NCBI GenBank assembly: GCA_964397995.1
Contig: CAYNLG010000008.1
Span: forward strand, 1 to 64,000
Source: CAYNLG01 sp964397995
GTDB taxonomy: Bacteria; Planctomycetota; Phycisphaerae; FEN-1346
Length of the DNA stretch: 64,000 bases
Direction of reading: 5' to 3'
Part shown: positions 16,884-25,640 of the stretch, piece by piece
Layout: every line of letters starts with the position of its first letter
How positions within the stretch are numbered: position 1 is the stretch's first letter
Notes under the pieces: model-generated
Databases searched by the model: none
The model's input: the letters and a program-made list of their open reading frames with translations, nothing else
What the model was told of the DNA's origin: nothing
Program-made: the position numbers and the translations under genes

Positions 16884-17561
16884 TCATTCTTGCGGCTTCA
16901 CGGTCTCAGGATACGTGCCGCGCAGCTTCCGGACCTTCGGCTGAACGTTCACGCGAACGTAGGGCCGCTGGGGATTGCAGGCAGCGTAGTCCTGGTGGTA
17001 GTCCTCAGCGGGATAGAAGGTGTTGAGCGGCTCCAGAGTCGTGGCGAAGGCGCCGTCCATCTTGCTGCTTTCCTGGAGTTCGCGCATGACGGCTTCGGCC
17101 GCAGCCTTCTCGGTCTCATTGGCGTAGAAGACCGCGGAGCGGTACTGGGGGCCGATGTCCGGCCCCTGGCGATTCCGCTGTGTGGGGTCGTGGGCGACGG
17201 TGAAAAAGATTGTCAGCAGGTCCTCGCGCGACACGGTGTTGGGATCGTAGGTGAGGCGGACGGCTTCGGCGTGGCCCGTGGTTCCAGTGGAGACGGCGTC
17301 GTACGTGGCCGTCTCGGCGGTGCCGCCGGCGTAGCCGCTCGTCGCGTCGATGACGCCGTTGACTTCCTCGAAGACGCCCTCCACGCACCAGAAACAGCCC
17401 CCGGCCACGACGAGCGTCTCCGTGTGTTCCGGCATCGGTCTCTCCTCAGCGGCGGCGGATCGTGCAGGGATGGTTGTCGGGCCGTCACAGCCGACCGTCC
17501 ATGCGGCCAGCAACGCGGCAATCGCCAGGCGGGTTGCGTCCCGCGGCCTTGTCCTGTCCAT
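16884..17561 (-). CDS. msrA: Peptide-methionine (S)-S-oxide reductase, exported lipoprotein form
   Basis: The 225-residue protein carries the MsrA catalytic motif GGCFWCVEGVFEEVNGV, with the reactive Cys in GCFWC, followed by SGYAGG and the conserved YHQDY near the C-terminus. It reduces methionine-S-sulfoxide in oxidised proteins using thioredoxin-type donors. Unlike cytoplasmic MsrA, it begins with an Arg-containing hydrophobic leader ending in WTVGC, which looks like a lipoprotein signal; that would place it in the periplasm. It is on the minus strand, convergent with the nuclease fusion, and is separated by 80 bases from the efflux operon, so it could also be read from that operon. Confidence 0.9.
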   Translation of the reverse strand: MDRTRPRDATRLAIAALLAAWTVGCDGPTTIPARSAAAEERPMPEHTETLVVAGGCFWCVEGVFEEVNGVIDATSGYAGGTAETATYDAVSTGTTGHAEAVRLTYDPNTVSREDLLTIFFTVAHDPTQRNRQGPDIGPQYRSAVFYANETEKAAAEAVMRELQESSKMDGAFATTLEPLNTFYPAEDYHQDYAACNPQRPYVRVNVQPKVRKLRGTYPETVKPQE

Positions 17562-17641
17562 GGCGGGCTCCGGCCTCGTTCTCTCCCCATCATAGGCTAA
17601 AGGCGGGTCGCGGGGCTACCAAGTGTCCGTTTTGTCGGCAG

Positions 17642-20600
17642 TCACTTGGCCCCGTCCGGTGCGAGCTCTGGTTCGGCTGCGCCGCCGCGGGCGCCTCGCT
17701 CCGGGGCCGCCTTCGCGGCGGTTGGCACCACCAGGAAGCGATAGACCCTCACGGCGGCGTGCTGCACGTCTTCCACTACCACATAGAGCGAGGGCACCAG
17801 GACCAGCGTGATGGCGGTCGCGAAGAGGATGCCGAAGCCCAGAGACAGGGCCATGGGGATCAGGAACCGGGCTTGCCGGGAGGTCTCGAAGATCATCGGA
17901 GCCAGCCCCCCGAATGTGGTCAAGGTTGTCAGTAGCACGGGCCGGAACCGCTGGATACCGGCGGCGTGGATGGCATCACGGTGGGTCATGCCCCCCTCCC
18001 GGTGCCGCCGATTCGCGAAGTCGACCAGCACGAGCGAGTCGTTTACCACGACGCCCGAGAGGGCCACGATGCCGAACATGCTGGGGATGCAGAGGTCGTA
18101 CCCCATGATGAGGTGCCCCAGTACGGCCCCGACGATGCCGAACGGGATGCTGATCATGATGATGAGGGGCTGAATGTAGCTGCGGAACGGGATGGCGAGC
18201 ATCGCGAAGATCGCCAGCAAGGCAATGGCGAAGGTCGTCTGAAGGCTGCCGAGGCTCTCGCGGATCTCCGCTTGGTGGCCCTCGAAGCTGTACTGCAGGC
18301 CGCGGAAGCGGGCCGTCAGGTTAGGGATGGCTCCCGAACGGAGGTCTCCCAGGACCTCACCGGCCTTGCTGCGCGGCGTCACGTCGGCGGAGACCTGGAC
18401 CACGCGCCGCCCGCCCCTCCGGTCGATGGTTGTGTAAGCCCGGCCGCGCTCAACGTCCGCCACCCCGCGAAGCGGTACGTAAGTCCCTGCCGGCGTGCGG
18501 ACCATCATGTCGTGGAGCGTCTGCTCGGTCGACCGGTCCGTCTCGGGCAAGCGGACCATCACCTTGATCTCGTTCCGGCCGCGCTGCTGACGGAGTGCTT
18601 CGGCCCCGTAGAAGGCGCTGCGGACCTGCCGGGCCACCTCGGCGGCGGTCAGGCCCAGGCTCTTGCCTTCAGGCTTCAGGGTGAAGTCCAGCTGCGGCTT
18701 GCCGGGCTGGAACCCGTCGTCCACGTCCTGCACAAGGGGATAGGTCTCGAGAACGGCGGCCAGTTCGCGGCTGGCCTCCTCCAGGACGCCGAGATTGCGG
18801 TGGCTCAGTTCGACCGTTACGGGTCGGCCTCGGCTGCCCGGCCCGCCGGCGTCCGAGACGAAGCGGAGCGATTCGACGCCCGGTACCTCGCCCACCACGT
18901 CCCGCCACCGGTCCGTGAAGGCTTGGGTACTCATGATATCCTCGCGAATCTCGGGGTCGGCCAACATGACGCGCATGCGCCCGCTGTGGCTGCCTTCGCG
19001 GCCGACGTCGGACGTGATCGCCTCGACCAGTTCCGGGTGGCCGGTCTCGGCGGCCACCTGCCGCGCTCCATCGAGCATCCGCTGCATGATCGCTTCCGTC
19101 TTCTCGACGGGGGCGCCGTACGGGAGGGCCACGGTGGCCTCCGAGAAATCCGACTCGACCACCGGGAAGAGCTGGAAGCCCATGCGGCCGCTGGCAGCAT
19201 ACGAAACGGCAACCGCCAAGACGCTGACCGCGATGGCCACGGTCACGTACCGGTGGTGCAGGGCGGTCCGCAGGAACGGGCCGTACCAGGTGCGAACCCA
19301 GTGCAGGAACCAACGGCTGAAGGTCTGCTGGCGGGCGTGGAGCCAGCCCGAGAGCCCTCGTCGGCGGCGTTCCTTTCCGTGACCCAGGTGGGCTGGCAGA
19401 ACGAACAGGCACTCGCCCAAGGAGATCAGGAATGCCGTGCAGACGACGACAGGGATCATCTTGAAGATCTTCCCCATCACGCCGGGGATGAAGTAGACGG
19501 GCAGGAATGCCACCACGTTCGTCAGGACGCTGAACGTCACGGGCATGGCGACCTCGCGGGCACCGCGGATGGCGGCCCGGAGGAAGGGGAGTCCGGACTG
19601 GTGGTAGTGGTAGACGTTCTCGCCGACCACGATGGCATCGTCGACCACGATGCCCAAGGCGATGATGTAGGCGAACAGGGAGATCATGTTGATCGTGACG
19701 CCCGTCGCGGGAAGGACCAGGAACGACCCGAGGAACGCGATCGGGATGCCCATCATCACCCAGAATGCGAGCCGCGCTTCGAGGAAGAGGCCCAAGACCA
19801 CCAGGACAAGAACGAGACCGATGGCCCCGTTCTTCAAGAGCAGTTCGACGCGCTGGCGGTAGATGTCCGACCGGTCGCGCTCGATGGACGTCTTGATGCC
19901 GGACGACAGGATCGCGTCCGCCTCCTCGAGCTGCCGCTGGACGGCATCCGCCACCTGGATGGGCGTTTGGTCTCCGACGCGGTAGACCTCCAGCGAGATG
20001 GCCGGGTGACCGTTGTACCGCGCGTACCGGTCGGTGTCGGCGAAGCTGTCGTCGACCTGCGCGATGTCGCGCAGAAGCACCTCGCTGCCGTCGGCGGTCG
20101 TCACGACCGGCAGCGCCCCGAACTCGCGCCCGTAGTCGCGGCGCTCCGTCACGCGGACCAGGACCTCGCCACTCTCGGTCTTCAGTCCACCCCCGGGCAG
20201 GTCCACGGATGCGCGGGCGAGCCGCAGGGCCACACCTTCCAGCGTCAGCCCGTACCGCCGCAACTCCGCCTCCGGAATCTCGATGCCGATCTCCAGGGGG
20301 GGAATGCCTTCCAGGTCCACCCGTGTGATGTCGGGGTCCTGGAGCATCTGGTCGCGGACCTGTTCGGCCAGTTCGTGTAGGGTCTTGACGGGGGCATCCC
20401 CGTAGAGGACGACGTCAAGCACCTCACGCTGGGGGGCGACGATGGTGATAACTGGCTCCTCGGCCTCCTCGGGAAAGGTCCGGATGCGGTCCACCTCGCT
20501 GCGGACGTCGTCGGCGAGCTTCTGGATGTCCGCCCCCAGCAGTGCCTCGATGGTGACGGTCCCGGCGCCCTCGCTTGCCACACTGGTGACGTCGTCCACC

Positions 20601-20857
20601 CCGTCCAAACCGCGCACGGCCTCTTCGATTGAGAGGAGAATGCCCTCCTCGACCTCTTCCGGACTGGCTCCGGGGTAGGGGACCGTGACCGAGACCATGT
20701 CGAGCGTGATGTCCGGGAAGACCTCCTGCTTGATGTTCGTCAGGGCGAAGAGGCCGCCTACCAGGCACATGGCCATGATCAGGTTGGCCGCCACGCTGTG
20801 CCCGGCCATCCATGCGACGGGTCCGCGGGGTTCCTGTGGGTTCGCGTCGAGTGTCAC
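17642..20857 (-). CDS. RND-family efflux permease (AcrB/CzcA-like)
   Basis: The 1071-residue inner-membrane pump has the typical duplicated architecture: TM1 at about residues 21-40 (AANLIMAMCLVGGLFALT), a porter domain (VPYPGASPEEVEEGI), central TM segments with VLVLVVLGLFLEARLAFW and GIVVDDAIVVGENV, and a second half ending in VVLLVDFANRRHREG-like and AITLVLVPSLYVVVEDV segments. It would use the proton gradient to expel hydrophobic compounds through the OMF. The start is GTG at 20857 because GTGA overlaps the stop of the adaptor gene, which indicates coupling. A short Ala/Glu/Gly-rich tail follows the last TM. The substrate is unknown. Confidence 0.92.
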   Translation of the reverse strand: MTLDANPQEPRGPVAWMAGHSVAANLIMAMCLVGGLFALTNIKQEVFPDITLDMVSVTVPYPGASPEEVEEGILLSIEEAVRGLDGVDDVTSVASEGAGTVTIEALLGADIQKLADDVRSEVDRIRTFPEEAEEPVITIVAPQREVLDVVLYGDAPVKTLHELAEQVRDQMLQDPDITRVDLEGIPPLEIGIEIPEAELRRYGLTLEGVALRLARASVDLPGGGLKTESGEVLVRVTERRDYGREFGALPVVTTADGSEVLLRDIAQVDDSFADTDRYARYNGHPAISLEVYRVGDQTPIQVADAVQRQLEEADAILSSGIKTSIERDRSDIYRQRVELLLKNGAIGLVLVLVVLGLFLEARLAFWVMMGIPIAFLGSFLVLPATGVTINMISLFAYIIALGIVVDDAIVVGENVYHYHQSGLPFLRAAIRGAREVAMPVTFSVLTNVVAFLPVYFIPGVMGKIFKMIPVVVCTAFLISLGECLFVLPAHLGHGKERRRRGLSGWLHARQQTFSRWFLHWVRTWYGPFLRTALHHRYVTVAIAVSVLAVAVSYAASGRMGFQLFPVVESDFSEATVALPYGAPVEKTEAIMQRMLDGARQVAAETGHPELVEAITSDVGREGSHSGRMRVMLADPEIREDIMSTQAFTDRWRDVVGEVPGVESLRFVSDAGGPGSRGRPVTVELSHRNLGVLEEASRELAAVLETYPLVQDVDDGFQPGKPQLDFTLKPEGKSLGLTAAEVARQVRSAFYGAEALRQQRGRNEIKVMVRLPETDRSTEQTLHDMMVRTPAGTYVPLRGVADVERGRAYTTIDRRGGRRVVQVSADVTPRSKAGEVLGDLRSGAIPNLTARFRGLQYSFEGHQAEIRESLGSLQTTFAIALLAIFAMLAIPFRSYIQPLIIMISIPFGIVGAVLGHLIMGYDLCIPSMFGIVALSGVVVNDSLVLVDFANRRHREGGMTHRDAIHAAGIQRFRPVLLTTLTTFGGLAPMIFETSRQARFLIPMALSLGFGILFATAITLVLVPSLYVVVEDVQHAAVRVYRFLVVPTAAKAAPERGARGGAAEPELAPDGAK

Positions 20858-22281
20858 GGGGCGCCCTCCTCCGCCTGGCTGTCCGGCTCGGGCAGCTGGG
20901 TGGTTGCGTCGCCGGCCGAAGCGGGGCCCCGCTCGCGGGTTCGAAGGGCCATGCCCTCGACCGGCGCGCCCAGGTCGCTCACAAGCAGCCTGTCGCCCGC
21001 ACTGAGTCCCTCGCTCACGCAGACGTGCGTATCGCTGCCCCACGCGAGGCGAACCGGACGGATGGCCAGCGTCCCCTCCGGCGTCATCACCCAGACGCGG
21101 TTGCCGTCGCGCAGGGCCGATCGCGGCACGCGGGCGACGGCTTCGACGTCGCGGCCCTCCATCTCGACGCGGACATAGGAGTCGATCAGGAGCGGCTTCC
21201 CATCCTCTGGCGGCGCCTCCAGATCAAGCGGATCGTCGACCGCCACCAGGACCCGGGCCATGCGGCCCCGCGGCTCGAGGTCGGCCGCCAGGCGAAGTAC
21301 GCGACCAGTCCGGTGGGTCCCCTCCGGCCAGGCGCCTTGATGGAAGATGCGGACAGGCGAGCCGGCTTGGTCGTCGCGGCGGGGGATGCGGAGCCACCGC
21401 AACTCGTCCACGGGCACAGTGACTTCGATCCAGTAGACGTTTGTTCCGACCAGTTCAGCCACCGGCGCGGCAGGCGATACCTGGGACCCGACGTCCACGG
21501 TTTCGCTCCGGACTTGGGAGTCGAAGGGGGCGCGAAGCGTTGTCCGCGCGAGGTCGAGCCCCGCCCTGCGCCGCTGGGCTTGGGCCGACGCCAGAGCCGC
21601 CTCGGCCGCACCGACGTCCGCTCCGGCCGCCTCGAGGGCCGCCCGAGCTGCTGCGAGAGTCGCCTCGGCCGAACGCCGTTCGGGTCCCCGCAGGACCAAG
21701 TCAAGATCGTCTTCGGTGACCGTCTCGCCGAGAAGCTCCGCCTCGCGTTCGGCAATGGCCTGCTGTCCCATTTCTATCTGTAGCGCGGCCTCGGCCTTCG
21801 CGACGTCGGCTTTCCGCAGGGCGACCTGCGTCCGGGCCTTCGCCAAGGTGCTTTCGAGGCGTCGCACCTCTGCCTCGACCTGCTCAAGCGTCACCTGGAA
21901 GTCGTCGGGCTCGATGCGGAGCACCTCCTCGCCGGCTCCCAGCAGCCCCCCCGGCACCAAGGCATCGCTCACGGCCACCACCCGCCCGCTCACCTGAGGG
22001 GCCAGGGTTACGTGTCTGGCTGGCCGTACGGTGCCCATGGCCTCGATGGTGACGCGGTGGTTGCCCGTTTCGATGGGCATGACGTCGACGAGAGTGGCCG
22101 CCTTACCGCGCGGGCGGCGCTCGGCACGTGGACGGTTCGAGAGCCAGTGGACCGACACGAGCGCACCGACCGCCAGAATGCCGACAGCGATGAGCAAGGC
22201 TGCTGACCGGCCGAGCCAGACGCGCCACGCGGGGGATGGCTGGGCCGGTGCGGCTTCGAGCGTCTTCGGGGTCTCAGCCAT
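20854..22281 (-). CDS. RND efflux periplasmic adaptor (HlyD/MFP family)
   Basis: The 475-residue adaptor has one N-terminal membrane anchor (SAALLIAVGILAVGALVSVHWL, residues about 27-48). It then has the first barrel-sandwich strand (GTVRPARHVTLAPQVSGRVV), a long coiled-coil hairpin (EQVEAEVRRLESTLAKARTQV through ALASAQAQRRR), the returning lipoyl half (TTLRAPFDSQV) and beta-barrel/proximal domains. It bridges the RND permease and the outer-membrane channel. The start at 22281 overlaps the end of the OMF gene by 8 bases, and its own end overlaps the permease start by 4. Confidence 0.92.
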   Translation of the reverse strand: MAETPKTLEAAPAQPSPAWRVWLGRSAALLIAVGILAVGALVSVHWLSNRPRAERRPRGKAATLVDVMPIETGNHRVTIEAMGTVRPARHVTLAPQVSGRVVAVSDALVPGGLLGAGEEVLRIEPDDFQVTLEQVEAEVRRLESTLAKARTQVALRKADVAKAEAALQIEMGQQAIAEREAELLGETVTEDDLDLVLRGPERRSAEATLAAARAALEAAGADVGAAEAALASAQAQRRRAGLDLARTTLRAPFDSQVRSETVDVGSQVSPAAPVAELVGTNVYWIEVTVPVDELRWLRIPRRDDQAGSPVRIFHQGAWPEGTHRTGRVLRLAADLEPRGRMARVLVAVDDPLDLEAPPEDGKPLLIDSYVRVEMEGRDVEAVARVPRSALRDGNRVWVMTPEGTLAIRPVRLAWGSDTHVCVSEGLSAGDRLLVSDLGAPVEGMALRTRERGPASAGDATTQLPEPDSQAEEGAP

Positions 22282-23794
22282 TGATATCTCCGGTCTGCGG
22301 TTTGTCGGGGCAGGCGGCGGTGTCGCCACCCAGAGCGGGGGTTGGCGGGCGGTCCATGGTCCAGCCTCCCGCGAGGGCGCGATACAGGTCGACCCGGAAC
22401 AAGGCGAGGTCTCGCCGCGCCTGGAGGGTCGCTTTCTCGAGGTTCTGGTACGAGAGTAACGTGGTGAGGTACCGCGTGAAGTCGTCCGTGCCCTTTGTGT
22501 AGTTGGCGAGTGTCTGCTCCGACGCTTGGCGGGCGAGGGCGAGTTGGCGCTCGAGGCTGGCCACGTTCTCGGCCTGGCGGGCCTCCTGAACAAGAGCGTC
22601 CTCGACCTCCGCGAGGGCGTCGAGCACCGTTTGGCCATACACGTTCAGCCGCTCCGAGAGGAGCGCCCGGGTCCGGTGGACCTCGGCGCCACGGAGATTC
22701 GCGTCGAAGAGCGGGGCGACGACGTTGGCGGCCAAGGTGGCGACCCAGTTGTCGAAAAGATCGCGGACCTGTTCGGCGGAAGTGCCGACCGTGGCCGCGA
22801 GGCTGAGCCGCGGGAACTGGTCCGCGACGGCCGCCCCGACGCGCGCATCCGCCGAGCGCACCCGCAGCTCGCTCGCCAGAACATCCGGCCGCCGCCGTAG
22901 CAGGTCCGCCGGCAGCCCCGTCTCGGGCAACGGCGGCAGGGGGGGGACCGCGGTCACCTCAGGAAGGTTCGCGGTGCCGGGTGCGCGGCCGAGGAGGATG
23001 GCGAGCTGGTGCTCGAGCACGGCGATGCCGCTCTGAACCAGAGTGCGCTCGCCTCGCGTCGCTTCGACGAGTTGACGCTGCTGAAGGACGTCTGTTGCGC
23101 CGGCGCGCCCTCGCCGGAACCTCAGAGTGATGAGTTCCAGGACCTGCTCGTTGGTCGCGTGCTGGTCATCGAGGATGGCGAGGCGTCCCCGAAGCTCCCC
23201 CATGCGGAGCCATGTGCCCGCGATCTGGGCCGAGAGCGTGATGGCCGCCGCCCGCAAATCCTCGGCGCTTGCGGCTACGTCCAGGATCGCGGCATCGCGC
23301 GCGGAGCGGATGCGGCCCCAGAGGTCGACCTCGTAGCTGGCAGTGAGGCCGAGGGAGACGTCCGTGGTGTACGTTCGGACGGTTCCGCCCGGCGTGCCTC
23401 CGAACCCGCCTCGGCCCCCGGTCGTGCCCTCACCCTCATTCTCTGTGACGCTGCGCGAGGCGCCGGCCGTCCCATCCAAGAAGGGCCAGAGCGGGGCTCC
23501 GGCCTTCTGGGCCACGGCCCGGGCCTGGTCGAGGCGGTCCCAAGCGGACCGGATTGTGAAGTTGCCGGCAAGGGCTTCGTCGACCAGGGCCGTCAGGTGT
23601 GGGTCCCCAAACGCCTCCCACCAATGGTCGGCCAAGGGGGCCTCGCCAGAGGCGGAAAATGCCCCCGGCATCCCCAGTGGCGGATGGCTCTCCCCTGTCT
23701 GGTGAACCATGCACCCGCCGGCCAGGGCTGCGGTCAGGCCGCACGCGGTGAGAATCGCGGTCGTGAGGTGGCGGGGGTTGTGCCTTCGCGTCAC
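22274..23794 (-). CDS. Outer-membrane efflux lipoprotein (NodT/TolC family)
   Basis: The 506-residue protein has a lipoprotein signal ending AALAGGC (Cys28), the conserved WWEAFGDPHLTALVDEAL start of the OMF domain, and the repeated helical segments of this family (IRSAWDRLDQARAVAQKAG, LRRRPDVLASELRV). It forms the outer-membrane exit duct. The GTG start at 23794 forms a GTGA overlap with the stop of the TetR gene, so regulator and pump are translated together. Confidence 0.92.
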   Translation of the reverse strand: MTRRHNPRHLTTAILTACGLTAALAGGCMVHQTGESHPPLGMPGAFSASGEAPLADHWWEAFGDPHLTALVDEALAGNFTIRSAWDRLDQARAVAQKAGAPLWPFLDGTAGASRSVTENEGEGTTGGRGGFGGTPGGTVRTYTTDVSLGLTASYEVDLWGRIRSARDAAILDVAASAEDLRAAAITLSAQIAGTWLRMGELRGRLAILDDQHATNEQVLELITLRFRRGRAGATDVLQQRQLVEATRGERTLVQSGIAVLEHQLAILLGRAPGTANLPEVTAVPPLPPLPETGLPADLLRRRPDVLASELRVRSADARVGAAVADQFPRLSLAATVGTSAEQVRDLFDNWVATLAANVVAPLFDANLRGAEVHRTRALLSERLNVYGQTVLDALAEVEDALVQEARQAENVASLERQLALARQASEQTLANYTKGTDDFTRYLTTLLSYQNLEKATLQARRDLALFRVDLYRALAGGWTMDRPPTPALGGDTAACPDKPQTGDING

Positions 23795-24462
23795 GCTGGG
23801 GCCTCCCTGCTGTTCAGCCGGTCGCGGTAGCGCTCAAGTCCCGCCAAGCTGAAGCGGTACAGGTGGTCGGCCATGGCTTCTACGTTCATGTCGAGCGGCG
23901 GCGGCCCCGGTTTCCAGTGCGGGCCTTTGCCGAAACGCAAGTGCCGCTCCCAAAGGCAGAAGTGGCGGAAGAGGGCCGTCACGGTCCGTACGCACAGTTC
24001 GACGTCGGTGTCCGTGGCCGAGGGTCCGAGGATGGCCCGGATATCTCCGGCGAAGCCTTCGCGGAGCGGCTCGACCAGTTCGCGGATCGTCTCCCACAGC
24101 AGCCCGGTGGGGTTTGCCATCTCGTTATGGAGCATCTCGAACTCGTGGCTTTCGGGATCCATGATCCGTCGGGTGGCCGCGACGATGCGGCCACGGAGCC
24201 GCTCCTCGGCCGAGACGTCTGGAGGCACGCCGCCTTCGGAAGGGTGAGACGCCAACGACCGTTCGAATGCCAGACGAAACGCCTCGACGTACAGATTCTC
24301 CTTGCTGCGGAAGTAGTAGTTGACGGCGGCGATGTTAGCTCCGGCACGCTCGCAAATTTCCGCTACCGTCGCCTGGTGAAAGTCCTTCTCCGCAAAGAGG
24401 ACGCAGGCGGCATCCAGGAGGCTCTGCCGGGTGTCCCGGGTGGGTGCGTCACTGCGGCTCAT
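23791..24462 (-). CDS. TetR-family repressor (CecR-like) of the efflux operon
   Basis: The 223-residue regulator has an N-terminal HTH (SLLDAACVLFAEKDFHQATV, EICERAGANIAAVNYYF) and a C-terminal domain with FEMLHNEMANPTGLLWETIREL, which resembles the CecR (YbiH, DUF1956) group. It probably represses its own operon and responds to a pump substrate. An ATG at 24495 is in frame, but I prefer 24462: the upstream ATG falls inside the inverted repeat at 24491-24508, and conserved sequence begins soon after 24462. It is first in the operon TetR-OMF-MFP-RND. Confidence 0.88.
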   Translation of the reverse strand: MSRSDAPTRDTRQSLLDAACVLFAEKDFHQATVAEICERAGANIAAVNYYFRSKENLYVEAFRLAFERSLASHPSEGGVPPDVSAEERLRGRIVAATRRIMDPESHEFEMLHNEMANPTGLLWETIRELVEPLREGFAGDIRAILGPSATDTDVELCVRTVTALFRHFCLWERHLRFGKGPHWKPGPPPLDMNVEAMADHLYRFSLAGLERYRDRLNSREAPA

Positions 24463-24490
24463 GGGCGGTCTCCACCCGAACAACGTCCGC

Positions 24491-24508
24491 TTCAAATGGG
24501 CATTTCAA
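24491..24508 (-). promoter_or_regulatory. Likely operator dyad for the TetR regulator
   Basis: TTCAAATG-GG-CATTTCAA is an 18-base near-perfect inverted repeat (7 of 8 pairs) in an AT-rich patch, 28 bases upstream of the preferred TetR start. Size, symmetry and position fit an autoregulatory TetR operator. Confidence 0.5.
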
Positions 24509-24623
24509 TCGAATCCTAGGCGCCCCCGGCGGCTGCGTCAAGGTCTTTGGCAGATACGGCGGGCGGACATTTGCCCTTGGCCTCGCGGCGAGGTAGGATG
24601 CGCCTGGCCGCGGAGGGCCTTCC

Positions 24624-25631
24624 ATGGCGAACGAAAGGACACCCAGGGATCCAGAATCTGGAGCCCCGGGGCCGTTCTCGCCGTCCGACCTGCCGATCAA
24701 TGCTGATGGTCGCACCTACCACCTGTGTGTGCGGCAGGACGAAGTGGCCCCGGACATTCTCCTTGTCGGCGACCCCGGCCGGGCGGCGTTGATCGGCGAG
24801 ACGCTCCTGGATTCGGTTGAGATGGCCCGCCAGCATCGCGGTCTGCGAACCGTGACCGGTACCTATCGCGGTAGCTGCGGCAAGCCGTTACGCGTGACCG
24901 TCGCCACCTCCGGCATGGGCACGCCGTCACTCGAGATCGTTGTCCAGGAACTGGTCGCCCTGCACGAGGTAGACCTTGCGACCGGGCGCCGCAGGGCCTC
25001 GTGGCCGACGCTGAACGTCATCCGTGTGGGCACATCGGGCGGCATTCAGCCGACGACGCCTCTTGGGACGCCCATCGTCACCTCCTACTCCATCGGCCTG
25101 GACAATACGGGCCTCTTCTACGAAGCCGCGGTGCCGGACGAGATATGCGCTCGACTCGAGCCGCGGGTCCGGACCCTCGTTATCGGGGCGATGCGGCCGG
25201 GGTCGCGCTTTGCCGGGTGCATCAGACCGTACGTGTCGCGTGCCCACGCGGCGGTGGTGGTCGCGCTGACGTCCGGGGCCGCAACCCTGGGCGTCGAGGT
25301 GAAGACCGGTCTGACGGCCTCGAACAGCGGCTTCTTTGCCGGGCAGGGCCGTGACGTTGCCCGTGTCCCGTCGAGCGTCGCTGATACCGAGGCCCTTCTG
25401 GGCGGCTTCGACCCCGACGTGGACGGCCAACGGGTCGAGAACATGGAGATGGAAGCTAGCTTCCTGCTGCACTTTCTCGGCGCTCTGGGCCACCGCGGCG
25501 GGGCCATTTGCCCTGTCATCGCCAACCGTCTCGAAGGCAGGTTCCTAAAGGACTACCAGGGCGCGGTTACGGAGGCCGCGCGGACCGCCCTCGAAGCCCT
25601 TCGGCTGCTCCGAAGGGGCGACGAGGTCTGA
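24624..25631 (+). CDS. Nucleoside phosphorylase, uridine-phosphorylase-like
   Basis: The 335-residue protein belongs to the PNP/UDP phosphorylase family: VGDPGRAALIG (phosphate-binding), TSGMGTPSLEIVVQEL, IRVGTSGGIQ, and ENMEMEASFLLHFL, whose Glu-Met-Glu binds ribose. These enzymes split nucleosides with phosphate to base and (deoxy)ribose-1-phosphate. The residues around the base pocket do not by themselves prove uridine specificity, and the chain is longer than E. coli Udp (about 253). A TAGGAT element near 24594 could be its -10 box. It converges on the asparagine synthetase gene with only 9 bases between stops. Confidence 0.82.
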   Translation: MANERTPRDPESGAPGPFSPSDLPINADGRTYHLCVRQDEVAPDILLVGDPGRAALIGETLLDSVEMARQHRGLRTVTGTYRGSCGKPLRVTVATSGMGTPSLEIVVQELVALHEVDLATGRRRASWPTLNVIRVGTSGGIQPTTPLGTPIVTSYSIGLDNTGLFYEAAVPDEICARLEPRVRTLVIGAMRPGSRFAGCIRPYVSRAHAAVVVALTSGAATLGVEVKTGLTASNSGFFAGQGRDVARVPSSVADTEALLGGFDPDVDGQRVENMEMEASFLLHFLGALGHRGGAICPVIANRLEGRFLKDYQGAVTEAARTALEALRLLRRGDEV

Positions 25632-25640
25632 GGGGCCGGC

